53,618 bases of DNA, from assembly GCA_030539275.1 (NCBI GenBank), contig JAUNSK010000027.1:1-53618 (forward strand), read 5' to 3'. The notes below the pieces were generated by a model. The model was given only the letters and a program-made list of their open reading frames with translations. It was not told where the DNA came from and searched no databases. Of this stretch, positions 45,209 to 53,541 are shown piece by piece (the first letter of the stretch is position 1; each line of letters starts with the position of its first letter). Origin of the DNA: Oscillospiraceae bacterium. Its GTDB lineage: Bacteria > Bacillota > Clostridia > Oscillospirales > Ruminococcaceae. The position numbers and the translations under genes were made by a program.

Positions 45209-45548
45209 GTTAATACTCCTTTAATTATAATTTTTTATTTGTATCCGCATTATAAAAATAAGCATATTATTTTTTAAAATAAAATGTAAATTATAGCCAA
45301 ATTATTGTGTTTGGATTTATGGAATATTTCAAATCTATTTACCGATAACCCTTATATTATACTACAGTTTTATTTTTTTGTAAAGATATTTTGTCTTTTG
45401 TTCACATTCCTTACACAATGAAAGGAGAAATTATTTCAGTAAAAGATAAGATATGCTTAAAAATTATTATGTATTTTGATATTTCAGCACGAAACATATC
45501 ATAAAAAAATCTGCTGAAATATCTTATGCTGTGACGGATGAACGCAAA
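45209..45548. other. Spacer between two cyclophilin genes
   Basis: About 340 AT-rich bases. The upstream region of the 45208 gene holds TATAAT- and TTTACA-like boxes but no good pair. At 45478-45523 an inverted repeat (GATATTTCAGCA with TGCTGAAATATC, 22-nt loop) lies just past the stop of the 45549-46331 gene and may end its transcript, although no long T run follows. Nothing else was recognised. Confidence 0.4.
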
Positions 45549-46331
45549 TTACTTCATATCAAGAGACTCTTTATATGTGCAGATCTTAACACTGTCTATA
45601 ATAATGTCACTTGCAGGAATACTGGAATCCTCCTGAGTTTCCTGAGATGTTATCTTGTCTATGACATCCATACCGTCATATGTCTGTGCGAATATTGTCA
45701 TTTGCTGCGAATAGTTCGGAATACCGCCGTACTCTACAAATGCATCTTCAATGGCTGTATTACCTTCTTTTCCGTTGTAAAGCTCAGTTTTTATTTCATC
45801 TGTAAAATCTATTGAATCAGTAACCATAAAACGGCTTCCGCCAAATACAGTATGTGTTCCTGAGAAAAATGATGTCTTGCTCAGACCGCAGGAGATAAAG
45901 CATCCCTTGAACGGCCAGAGATCCTGTGACAGTTCCTGAGGAATACTTTCATCATCCTTATTGTATCCGTCTGCAAGACTTCCGTCACGTTCAGGACTGC
46001 CGGCAGCAAAATAAATATCTGGCTCAAGCTGAAATACGTATGTTCCGTCATAATAACCCTGTTGTGCGAGCTCAATAAATCTTGCTGTTGTATCCGGGGC
46101 ATACTTTGTATAAAGTTCAGCGCGTATTTCACCATATGATGTTGAAATAACTGCGACTTGTGCATCATCAGCTATTTTTTTACTAATAGTATCGAGCTGT
46201 ACGAGATTTACGGTATCGCGGTCAATTGCTGATGTCTTGTCTTTATCACGGTTAAAGATAAAAGTTGCAGCAGTAATTGCTGCAAAAACAAGAAATGCAA
46301 CAAGAAGAAAATTAAATATTTTTTTTGTCAT
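45549..46331 (-). CDS. Membrane-anchored divergent cyclophilin
   Basis: A 260-residue protein with an N-terminal membrane helix (about 5-27) and a cyclophilin-like domain: VISTSYGEIRAELYTKYAPDTTARFIELA and TIFAQTYDGMDVIDKI are clear. The catalytic strand reads YVFQLEPDIYFAAGSP, so the active-site Arg of FHRVI is missing and activity is doubtful. It may be a chaperone or binding protein. It lies 21 bases after cysS and is probably the third gene of the T-box operon. Confidence 0.82.
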   Translation of the reverse strand: MTKKIFNFLLVAFLVFAAITAATFIFNRDKDKTSAIDRDTVNLVQLDTISKKIADDAQVAVISTSYGEIRAELYTKYAPDTTARFIELAQQGYYDGTYVFQLEPDIYFAAGSPERDGSLADGYNKDDESIPQELSQDLWPFKGCFISCGLSKTSFFSGTHTVFGGSRFMVTDSIDFTDEIKTELYNGKEGNTAIEDAFVEYGGIPNYSQQMTIFAQTYDGMDVIDKITSQETQEDSSIPASDIIIDSVKICTYKESLDMK

Positions 46332-46352
46332 CAGCGACAGTCCTTTCCGTCC

Positions 46353-47747
46353 TTACTTTTTCTTTATATTAGTACCCTGTCTTGTTTCCTCAATAATATA
46401 TCCCATATCACTGATTTTATTTCTAAGTTCGTCTGCAAGAGCGAAATCCTTATTTTTTCTTGCTTCTTTTCTCTGTGCTGCAAGGTCAAGAATTTCCTGT
46501 GGGATCTCTTCTTCCTTGTTTCTGTTGTACATGAGTCCGAGGACACCGGTAAGTTCATCAAACAGTGCGGCACCGGCTTTCAGTGCAGCAGCACAGACAG
46601 TCTTGTCGGCACTCAGGGTATTAAGATCTCGTACAAGTTCAAAAATAGCAGTTATTCCGTCTGCTGTATTAAGGTCATCATCCATTGCAGTTATAAACTG
46701 CTCTTTTCTTTTTGCAAAGATATCAGCAGTATCAGGTGAGATCTCACCATCCGGAGCATTTTTGACTGCAGCATCAAGTGTATTTCTGCAGTTGTAGAGA
46801 CGTTCAAGTGAAGCCTTGCAGGAATCAAGAAGTTCAACACAGTAGTTTATAGGACTTCTGTAATGTGCCTGGACCATCATATATCTGACTACTTCATATC
46901 CGTACTTCTGGGCTACTTCTCTTGTTGTAAAGAAGTTTCCCAGTGACTTGGACATTTTCTGGTTGTCAACATTGATATAGCCATTATGCATCCAGTAGTT
47001 TGCAAGAACACATCCGGTAGCAGCTTCACTCTGAGCGATCTCATTTTCATGGTGAGGGAATATAAGATCCTGACCTCCGCAGTGGATGTCTATCGTATTT
47101 CCGATATGATATCTTGACATTGCTGAACACTCAATATGCCAGCCTGGTCTGCCCTTTCCCCAAGGGGATTCCCAGTATGGTTCTCCTTCCTTTGCGGCCT
47201 TCCACACAGCAAAATCAAGAGCATCTTCCTTGTGTTCATTAACGTTGATCCTAGCGCCGGCCTTAAGATCGTCTATAGGCATTTTGGAGAGTTTTCCGTA
47301 TTCTTCAAACTTTGCTGTTCTGAAATAAACATCGCCGTTGGATTCATAGGCATATCCTTTTTCAACAAGGGTTTTGACTATGTCTATAATGATGTCCATA
47401 CTCTCCGTAACTTTCGGATGGATATCAGCATCCATTACATTGAGTCCATGAGCATCAGTTTTATACTCAGCAATATATTTTTCAGAAATTTCAGATGCAC
47501 TTACGCCTTCTTCATTAGCTTTTTTTATGATCTTGTCATCTACATCCGTAAAATTCTGAACATACTTTACTTTATATCCTCTGTAGGAAAGGTATCTTCT
47601 GAGAACATCAAAAGAACATATAGGTCTTGCGTTTCCGATATGAATATAATTATAGACAGTCGGTCCGCAGGCATATATATTTACCATTCCTGGTGTAATT
47701 GGTTCAAGCTCTTCTTTTTTTCTTGTAAGTGTATTGTATATAACCAT
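46353..47747 (-). CDS. cysS: Cysteinyl-tRNA synthetase
   Basis: A 464-residue class Ia synthetase for tRNA-Cys. HIGH motif in YNYIHIGNARPI, KMSKS in KMSKSLGNFFT. Zinc ligands are at CGPT, in WHIECSAM and in PHHENE. Start: ATG 47747 gives the usual MVIYNTLTRKKEEL and has GGAGAG seven bases upstream; the longer frame to 47843 runs back into cysE. It follows cysE by 22 bases, and both are under a Cys T-box. Confidence 0.97.
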   Translation of the reverse strand: MVIYNTLTRKKEELEPITPGMVNIYACGPTVYNYIHIGNARPICSFDVLRRYLSYRGYKVKYVQNFTDVDDKIIKKANEEGVSASEISEKYIAEYKTDAHGLNVMDADIHPKVTESMDIIIDIVKTLVEKGYAYESNGDVYFRTAKFEEYGKLSKMPIDDLKAGARINVNEHKEDALDFAVWKAAKEGEPYWESPWGKGRPGWHIECSAMSRYHIGNTIDIHCGGQDLIFPHHENEIAQSEAATGCVLANYWMHNGYINVDNQKMSKSLGNFFTTREVAQKYGYEVVRYMMVQAHYRSPINYCVELLDSCKASLERLYNCRNTLDAAVKNAPDGEISPDTADIFAKRKEQFITAMDDDLNTADGITAIFELVRDLNTLSADKTVCAAALKAGAALFDELTGVLGLMYNRNKEEEIPQEILDLAAQRKEARKNKDFALADELRNKISDMGYIIEETRQGTNIKKK

Positions 47748-47769
47748 AATTTTTCTCTCCTGTACCATA

Positions 47770-48444
47770 TTAATTGTTTGTTTTATCGCTGTTTTTGCGG
47801 GAATTGCGAAGTTCACATGCAGTAAGATCATTTTCAAGAACATCTATCTGATGTTTAAGTCTGCATATCTCCTGGGCAACAGGATCCGGAATGTGTATCT
47901 GATCAAGATCCTGGCAGACAGGTTTTGTTCCGTCACGTCTGATTATACGTGCAGGTACGCCGACTGCTGTAGAATTCGGCGGAATTTCCTCAAGTACTAC
48001 AGCATTTGCTGCTATTTTTACATTATCACCGACTTTAAAAGGACCCAGTACCTTTGCGCCGGCGCCAACCATGACATTGTTCCCAAGGGTAGGATGACGT
48101 TTACCTTTGTCCTTTCCTGTACCGCCAAGCGTTACTCCCTGATATATGAGACAGTTATCTCCTATTTCTGCAGTTTCTCCGATAACAACACCCATGCCAT
48201 GATCAATAAACAGTCCCTTTCCTATTGTAGCACCCGGATGAATTTCTATTCCGGTAAAGAAACGTGACATCTGAGAAATAATTCGTGCCATTGTGAACAG
48301 TTTCCTTTTGTAGCACCAGTGTGAAAATCTGTATGACCTGACTGCATGAAGTCCTGAGTATGTGAGCCATATTTCAAAAGAGCTTCTTGCAGCAGGATCG
48401 CGTTCCTTGACTGATGCAATGTCAGCTCTGAGCTGTTTAAACAT
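47770..48444 (-). CDS. cysE: Serine O-acetyltransferase
   Basis: A 224-residue left-handed beta-helix acetyltransferase that makes O-acetylserine for cysteine synthesis. The N-terminal helical part is short (bacillus type). Hexapeptide repeats run from [30 protein letters not shown] with the catalytic His-Asp region intact, to VPARIIRR. The tail is charged and helical. GGTGGTGA precedes ATG 48444. First gene of the T-box operon, so its level should follow tRNA-Cys charging. Confidence 0.95.
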   Translation of the reverse strand: MFKQLRADIASVKERDPAARSSFEIWLTYSGLHAVRSYRFSHWCYKRKLFTMARIISQMSRFFTGIEIHPGATIGKGLFIDHGMGVVIGETAEIGDNCLIYQGVTLGGTGKDKGKRHPTLGNNVMVGAGAKVLGPFKVGDNVKIAANAVVLEEIPPNSTAVGVPARIIRRDGTKPVCQDLDQIHIPDPVAQEICRLKHQIDVLENDLTACELRNSRKNSDKTNN

Positions 48445-48458
48445 ATATTCACCACCTG

Positions 48459-48510
48459 AAAAAAAATAAAAACCGCCTCTTTTAACAGCTTGTGCTGTTA
48501 AAAGAGGCGG
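48459..48510 (-). terminator. Attenuator terminator of the T-box leader
   Basis: CCGCCTCTTTTAACAG pairs perfectly with its complement around CACAAG and is followed on the minus strand by TTTTTATTTTTTTT. It competes with the antiterminator formed by the T-box sequence. Confidence 0.9.
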
Positions 48511-48727
48511 ATAATCCGCGGTTCCACTCTTTATTTATTGCTTGAGTGTCTTTAACGCAGACATTACGAAAACGGATACTTGAACACATTTCACCGTTTC
48601 AGCTGGCAGCCGCACTTCATATAAAACCGCATATACCGCTCACACCAATACGGTACTCTCTGAGATGACGGGATTAGATTACTCTGACTGATACGCTTTT
48701 ATGCTATAAAAAAATCTAAACTATAAC
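48511..48727 (-). ncRNA. T-box riboswitch, Cys (UGC specifier), upstream of cysE-cysS
   Basis: The minus-strand leader carries the T-box core AGAGTGGAACCGCGG (complement of 48516-48530), whose UGGA can pair with an uncharged tRNA 3' end. Stem I has the AGUA motif (48680-48683) and distal-loop sequences (AGAGAG, GGTGTGAGC). On the 3' side GAA is followed by G and the codon TGC (48612-48614), which reads Cys. Uncharged tRNA-Cys would stabilise the antiterminator and allow read-through into cysE, cysS and the cyclophilin gene. Boundaries at the 5' end are inferred from the promoter. Confidence 0.92.
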
Positions 48728-48733
48728 TATATT

Positions 48734-48762
48734 ATTATACTCTAAAAAAACGTATTTGACAA
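48734..48762 (-). promoter_or_regulatory. SigA-type promoter of the T-box operon
   Basis: TTGTCA, 17-bp spacer, consensus TATAAT on the minus strand. The predicted start near 48727 fits the beginning of Stem I. Confidence 0.75.
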
Positions 48763-48791
48763 TATGCAATATGAAATTATATAAAACTATT

Positions 48792-48833
48792 ATGACCGGA
48801 TCAGCGGCTTATATTAGTCACCGGTCCGGTCAA
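48792..48833 (-). terminator. Possible terminator of the dockerin GH43 gene
   Basis: GACCGG and CCGGTC arms enclose a GC-containing loop just after the GH43 stop. On the minus strand only a weak T-rich stretch follows, so confidence is low. Confidence 0.35.
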
Positions 48834-48840
48834 AAAAATT

Positions 48841-51225
48841 TTATTTTGCTGCTTCAGGCTCCGGGATGACACCCAGCATATACTGAATAAGGTTTGCAGC
48901 ATCAAGGATGTTTACATTCCCGTCCTGATTTGTATCGGCAGCAAGTACTGCTGTTTTATCATCGGTCAAACCGATCAGAACACTTTTAATAAGACATACA
49001 TCAATGATATTTATTACACCGTCATTATTGATGTCGCCCGGAGTAATACTTATCGGTACAGGACCATCGATTTTGGTACCTGCGACAGCGCCGATCACTT
49101 CATCACAGTAGAAATCCATTGTTCCTGTTTCTGATTCAAGTACAAGCTGTACATCATATGCACCGTCAGGTATTTTGTAGTTCGGGTTGCAGAGCTGGAC
49201 ATATTCACCCTTAAGTGCCTGTGCCTGAGCGACATGATCATAATGCGTTTCACCGTCATCGGCTTTATACTGCAGTGTAAGCAGGAAGCTTTCTGATGCC
49301 TCTCCCTGAGTGTACTTGTAGCAGGCACTGAAACAGTATTCATTTCCGGGTTTGAAAACAGAAGTACTGATCGTCTTCTGAGCACCATTCCACACATCAG
49401 TTCTATCTGATACCATGATCGCATTCTGACCGGCATAAGCATCCGTATCACTCAGACCAATAGTTACAGCACCTCTGCCGCTCCACTTATTGGTATCACT
49501 TTCAAATGTATCATGAAAATAATATCCGTTTTCATCCGGTTCGATATTGACAGGAGTATTGAATTCTTCTTTTTCATAATTAAAGAAATCTATATCGACA
49601 TATCCGCCGGTCTGTTTCGTAGCATAGCTGTATATACCGCTGCGGTATCCAGTAAACATCTTCAGATCATAGACCATGCTGAGTTCATCACCGATTTTAG
49701 TCCATGATACTCCATCATATGAGTAATAAAAGTTTGCCTTGTCTATATTGTTTGAAACGTTAAAATTAGCATCAACTGTGTTGTAAAGGAAAGAAGCCTT
49801 CAGATAAATTGTGCTGCCGGTAAGATCCTTTTCAGCTACAATTTTGTCATAGCTGTTTTTGATCTCTGAGCTGCTTGAGTATCCGCCGTTTACTGACATA
49901 TAAATCTTTTTTGCGCCGCTGTCAGTCATATAGACGCCAACATTTCCATACTTGTACTGGAAAGCACTCAGACCGGCATAGTCGCCTGGCTTCATATTTG
50001 ACACATCCATCTTTATAACGCTTGAGCAGGAAGGACCTTCAGTACGCTGTGTGAGTGTGTTCCTTGCATACATAAGATTTGAGGCTTTAATGCCGTTTGT
50101 CAGTCGCAGCCATCCGCTTCTGTCAGTAACTGACCAGAATCTGTTGTCGGGATTATGATTCCACTGCCATTCAAGGGCAAGCTTGTCTTTATCATAGCTG
50201 AAATCATCACTTTTTGCGAGGGAAGTGCCGCTGTAACCGCCGTCTATGTTAAATGTAACCGGAGCTTTCCCGTTTACTCCCATTATAGGCCAGTTGTTCT
50301 CCCATGTTACCGGGACAAGTACAGGAATACGTCCTACTGAGCCGTGATCCTGAAACAGAAGGCCATACCATTTGCCGTCAGGAGTATCAACGATCCCGCC
50401 CTGTGCAACTCCGGATCCATATGTGCCGACACCTGAGTTAAGAACGGTTTTTCCTTCAAAGTTTCCGTTCAGATCCTTGCTTCTGTAGCAAAGCTCGATC
50501 CTTCCGCTTCCGTTTGGCCAAGCAATAATGAAAACATAGTACCATCCGTTTATTTTCTGAATATGGGAACCTTCACCGCTGAGTCCTGTAAGACCTGTTT
50601 TAAGGAGTGTTCTTTCCTGGGCACCCCACTTGAAGTCTGTCATTTCAGCATTCAGTTCTTTTATTTTAATATCTCCGCCGCCGCCGAATACAAGATAATT
50701 TCTGCCGTCATCATCAAAGAGCATTGATGCATCATGATATACTCCGTTTATCTCACTGTGAGTCCACGTTCCGTGTTCTATATCGGTGGTTTTATATATG
50801 TATGACTTTCCGGTACCGTAACTGCCGAAGAAAACATAGAAAGTTCCTGCATTATATCTCAGACTTGCAGCCCAGGAACCATGTGCGTAATCGTGTTCAC
50901 CGTTGGAAAGAGTTTGCTTGTTTCCGTCTGAAAGTGTATCATAGACATAAGAACATATTTCCCATGAAACAAGGTCTTTTGACTTCATAACAGGTACTCC
51001 GGGTGAAAAAAACATTGTTGTGCTGACCATGTAATAGGTATCTCCGACTCTGATGACATCATCATCAGGTACATCAGCCCAGATTATAGGGTTATGTATC
51101 TCAGATGTCTCGTCAGCTGCATAAATATTTTTTCCGGATAAATTAAATGATGCAGCAGTAACCGCTATCGCGGCTGACAGAAAAACAGTGACTGTTTTCC
51201 TGAGTAATGATTTTAATTTATACAT
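48841..51225 (-). CDS. Secreted GH43 glycosidase with CBM22-like module and dockerin
   Basis: A 794-residue exported enzyme. A signal peptide (about 1-37) precedes a five-bladed GH43 catalytic module (about 42-335): base Asp in ADVPDDDVIRVGD (residues 54-56), second Asp in YHDASML, acid Glu in SGEGSHIQK. A GH43-associated beta-sandwich follows (about 340-565), then a CBM22-like module (about 568-715; HDTFESDTNKWSGRG) and a type I dockerin (about 728-790; GDINNDGVINIID and ADTNQDGNVNILD). Likely substrates are xylan or arabinoxylan side chains; which one cannot be read by eye. Start: ATG 51225 is six bases after GGAGG. It faces away from the sigma/anti-sigma pair. Confidence 0.92.
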   Translation of the reverse strand: MYKLKSLLRKTVTVFLSAAIAVTAASFNLSGKNIYAADETSEIHNPIIWADVPDDDVIRVGDTYYMVSTTMFFSPGVPVMKSKDLVSWEICSYVYDTLSDGNKQTLSNGEHDYAHGSWAASLRYNAGTFYVFFGSYGTGKSYIYKTTDIEHGTWTHSEINGVYHDASMLFDDDGRNYLVFGGGGDIKIKELNAEMTDFKWGAQERTLLKTGLTGLSGEGSHIQKINGWYYVFIIAWPNGSGRIELCYRSKDLNGNFEGKTVLNSGVGTYGSGVAQGGIVDTPDGKWYGLLFQDHGSVGRIPVLVPVTWENNWPIMGVNGKAPVTFNIDGGYSGTSLAKSDDFSYDKDKLALEWQWNHNPDNRFWSVTDRSGWLRLTNGIKASNLMYARNTLTQRTEGPSCSSVIKMDVSNMKPGDYAGLSAFQYKYGNVGVYMTDSGAKKIYMSVNGGYSSSSEIKNSYDKIVAEKDLTGSTIYLKASFLYNTVDANFNVSNNIDKANFYYSYDGVSWTKIGDELSMVYDLKMFTGYRSGIYSYATKQTGGYVDIDFFNYEKEEFNTPVNIEPDENGYYFHDTFESDTNKWSGRGAVTIGLSDTDAYAGQNAIMVSDRTDVWNGAQKTISTSVFKPGNEYCFSACYKYTQGEASESFLLTLQYKADDGETHYDHVAQAQALKGEYVQLCNPNYKIPDGAYDVQLVLESETGTMDFYCDEVIGAVAGTKIDGPVPISITPGDINNDGVINIIDVCLIKSVLIGLTDDKTAVLAADTNQDGNVNILDAANLIQYMLGVIPEPEAAK

Positions 51226-51302
51226 ATAATCCTCCTTTGTTTTATGCATATTTAACATAATAAACAAATAAATTTAAAAAAATATGACTTCTCAGTAAAA
51301 TA

Positions 51303-51332
51303 ATAATAACATAAATAAGATTTAGTGTTCAA
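51303..51332 (-). promoter_or_regulatory. Promoter candidate of the dockerin GH43 gene
   Basis: TTGAAC, 18-bp spacer, TATTAT on the minus strand, about 80 nt upstream of the GH43 start. The spacing is slightly long. Confidence 0.45.
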
Positions 51333-51431
51333 CCCACATTATCAATATTAGGTAGATAATATGCACATTATGATATAAGTGTTATGTTAATATGACACTA
51401 TAATTTATTTAAGATCTGAGATATAAAATAA

Positions 51432-51479
51432 ATAAAAAAAAATCAGGAGTTTTTGAAACTTTTAAGAACTCCTGATTGT
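51432..51479 (-). terminator. Minus-strand terminator in the leader of the sigma factor gene
   Basis: AATCAGGAGTT (51441-51451) pairs with AACTCCTGATT (51467-51477). On the minus strand the stem is followed by nine T; on the plus strand no T run follows. No minus-strand gene is known upstream, so it may stop antisense transcripts or insulate the GH43 promoter. Confidence 0.6.
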
Positions 51480-51524
51480 ATTACGTATGAAAGGGCCTTT
51501 TCAAGCAACAGGGGGGATATGACC

Positions 51525-52019
51525 ATGAATCTGCAAAAGTATAAAGAGTTTGAAAATCTAATAAGAAAGTATGGTGACAACTTATACGCTATTGCGCTTC
51601 TGCATACAAAAAACAAAGCAGATGCGCAGGATATTATTCAGGAGGTGTTTTTAAAATACGCAAAAGGTCCTCAGACATTCAAGTCGCAGGAACATGAAAA
51701 AGCATGGTTTATAAGAGTCACAATAAATATGTGTATTAATCTTTCCAGATCTGCATGGAGCACGAAAACTACAGAATTAAGCGATGAGTCTATGCCGTAT
51801 GAGGAATTCAGAACTTCAGAAAATGATGTATATCAGGCTGTTATGAAGCTGCCTGCTAAATACAGGGATGTAATCCATCTATATTATTTTGAAGGGTACA
51901 GTATAAAAGAAATAGGTGTTCTGACTAGACAAAAAGATAATACAGTCAAAACACAGCTTGCGCGTGCGCGAGACCTTCTGAAGAATGTTCTGAAAGGAGA
52001 GTACGATTATGCAGTTTAA
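51525..52019 (+). CDS. ECF-type RNA polymerase sigma factor
   Basis: A 164-residue sigma-70 family member with regions 2 and 4 only. Region 2: LYAIALLHTKNKADAQDIIQEVFLKY; region 4: MKLPAKYRDVIHLYYFEGYSIKEIGVLTRQKDNTVKTQLARARDLL. It would direct polymerase to a small regulon, perhaps including the divergent dockerin GH43 gene; this is inference. Start: ATG 51525 is eight bases after GGGGGG; ATG 51519 is too close to it. Its end overlaps the next gene by 11 bases, typical for sigma/anti-sigma pairs. Confidence 0.92.
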   Translation: MNLQKYKEFENLIRKYGDNLYAIALLHTKNKADAQDIIQEVFLKYAKGPQTFKSQEHEKAWFIRVTINMCINLSRSAWSTKTTELSDESMPYEEFRTSENDVYQAVMKLPAKYRDVIHLYYFEGYSIKEIGVLTRQKDNTVKTQLARARDLLKNVLKGEYDYAV

Positions 52020-53541
52020 GGATGAATATAAAAAAATGAATAAAAAGAACAGGCTGAGTGAGGATTATATTAAAGATCTTGCAGCAAAGATGACAGATGT
52101 TTATGAACAAAGCGAGAAAGAAACAAAAAGATCAGAGACATATAATAAAATAAACGAGTGTAAAAAATATAATAAACAGGAAATACAGACTACTATAGTC
52201 AGACATGACAGCAAAAAATCCATAAGGAGAAAAATTTCTGTTATGACGGCAGCTGCAGTAGCAGTAGTTTTTATTTCATCGATTGCAGTCCTTTGCAGTA
52301 TTCAGAAATATCTTATAGCAGACCCTGTAAATGATCCGGATGCAGTTACACCCGGATTTGCAGATGAAAATCAGTATACGCAAAAGGTGACTGAAGCTGC
52401 AGTTAGTACTTTAGCCGGCGCAGAGGCACCGCAGACAGGTACAGAGTCAGATGAAAAAGATATTACACAGATATGCGCACCGTTTTCATCTCAGGATGAA
52501 CTTGAGAGTTTTGCAGTTTCAAAGAAGGCTGAAGGATCCCCTCTGGATATAGGTTATAAGGCAGCCGGTTATGAGGATATTTTCGGTGATTATTATAATA
52601 TAAAGATCGATGATCTTGGATACTGGTATGAGTTTAAAGATCCGGATGCTTTACAAAATTCATCTCTTAAGGCAAGCTATGATGAATCTGGTCAGGTAAT
52701 ATCAGTCAATAATGTGGTATTATCAAAAACTGATATAGAACAGTTTAACAGACTGTTAAGTTATGCGGACAAAAATATAGGAATAGATAATTATTATATA
52801 TATGATATGTATACCTACAATTATTATTATAAAATGAGCAGTGAAACAAGCTATACAAACAACGGAACGCAGGATGCAAAATGTGATTATTGTCTGAAAC
52901 TTGTTGTTAAGGACTATTATGACAGATATAAAAACACAGACCATTCCAGAGAGGCTTTTGTTGTTACACTTGAGATAGCGAATGACTATCAGGATTTAAA
53001 TTCAGATCAGACAATGGATTCAGTCCTCAAGAGCGGATATGAGTGTTTCATGCTCAACCAGAATGTGGCGGACAGTTTTTATAATGATTTTAATACCCAG
53101 TTCGCAGACTGTGCGGTAGGTATAGAAAATATTACTGAAGAATATTCATCCACAGGCATTTACAGACCATATACAACATGGGTACGACCGACTAAAGAAC
53201 CTGACGAACAGTACAGCAGGTATATAGACAGATATGAGATCCCCTGTATTATGCCTGAACTAGGAGATATGGTCACTGATGCAGTTCCGGTCATCGATAT
53301 AAGTCTTTATTTTAAATCAGAAACTGATCCTGATGATATAACCCGAATGCTCAGTGAAATGCAACCTTTGTTTGACAAGTATAACATTAAGCTTGCTACC
53401 GTTGATATTTTGAATAATGACAGCGATTTTCAGAGATATAAGGAAAGCGGAGGTTATATACCGGATAAAGCGATCAATTCGTCCTACAGAAGATACTGTG
53501 CAACGTATTCGGACGAATTTCCCGACTGGAGCACTGATTAA
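52009..53541 (+). CDS. Membrane-anchored candidate anti-sigma factor
   Basis: A 510-residue protein with no family I can name. Residues 1-75 are cytoplasmic, highly charged and helical, suitable for holding a sigma factor. One membrane helix follows (about 77-98). Next comes a Thr/Ala/Glu-rich linker (105-150) and a large extracellular part rich in Tyr, Asp and Asn, with no recognised carbohydrate-binding module. Overlap with the sigma gene by 11 bases supports a regulatory partner. The layout (short cytoplasmic part, one helix, large ectodomain) is like RsgI-type sensors, but no clear sequence match is seen. Confidence 0.65.
   Translation: MQFKDEYKKMNKKNRLSEDYIKDLAAKMTDVYEQSEKETKRSETYNKINECKKYNKQEIQTTIVRHDSKKSIRRKISVMTAAAVAVVFISSIAVLCSIQKYLIADPVNDPDAVTPGFADENQYTQKVTEAAVSTLAGAEAPQTGTESDEKDITQICAPFSSQDELESFAVSKKAEGSPLDIGYKAAGYEDIFGDYYNIKIDDLGYWYEFKDPDALQNSSLKASYDESGQVISVNNVVLSKTDIEQFNRLLSYADKNIGIDNYYIYDMYTYNYYYKMSSETSYTNNGTQDAKCDYCLKLVVKDYYDRYKNTDHSREAFVVTLEIANDYQDLNSDQTMDSVLKSGYECFMLNQNVADSFYNDFNTQFADCAVGIENITEEYSSTGIYRPYTTWVRPTKEPDEQYSRYIDRYEIPCIMPELGDMVTDAVPVIDISLYFKSETDPDDITRMLSEMQPLFDKYNIKLATVDILNNDSDFQRYKESGGYIPDKAINSSYRRYCATYSDEFPDWSTD

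Noticed and set aside
46237-46797. A 186-codon plus-strand frame opposite cysS and the cyclophilin gene
   Set aside because: It is antisense to two well-supported genes, is rich in Ser, and has no recognisable domain or ribosome site.
47136-47825. A 229-codon open frame on the plus strand opposite cysS
   Set aside because: It lies entirely over cysS and cysE, has no ribosome site, and has a Phe/Ile/Cys-rich composition typical of the reverse complement of a coding region.
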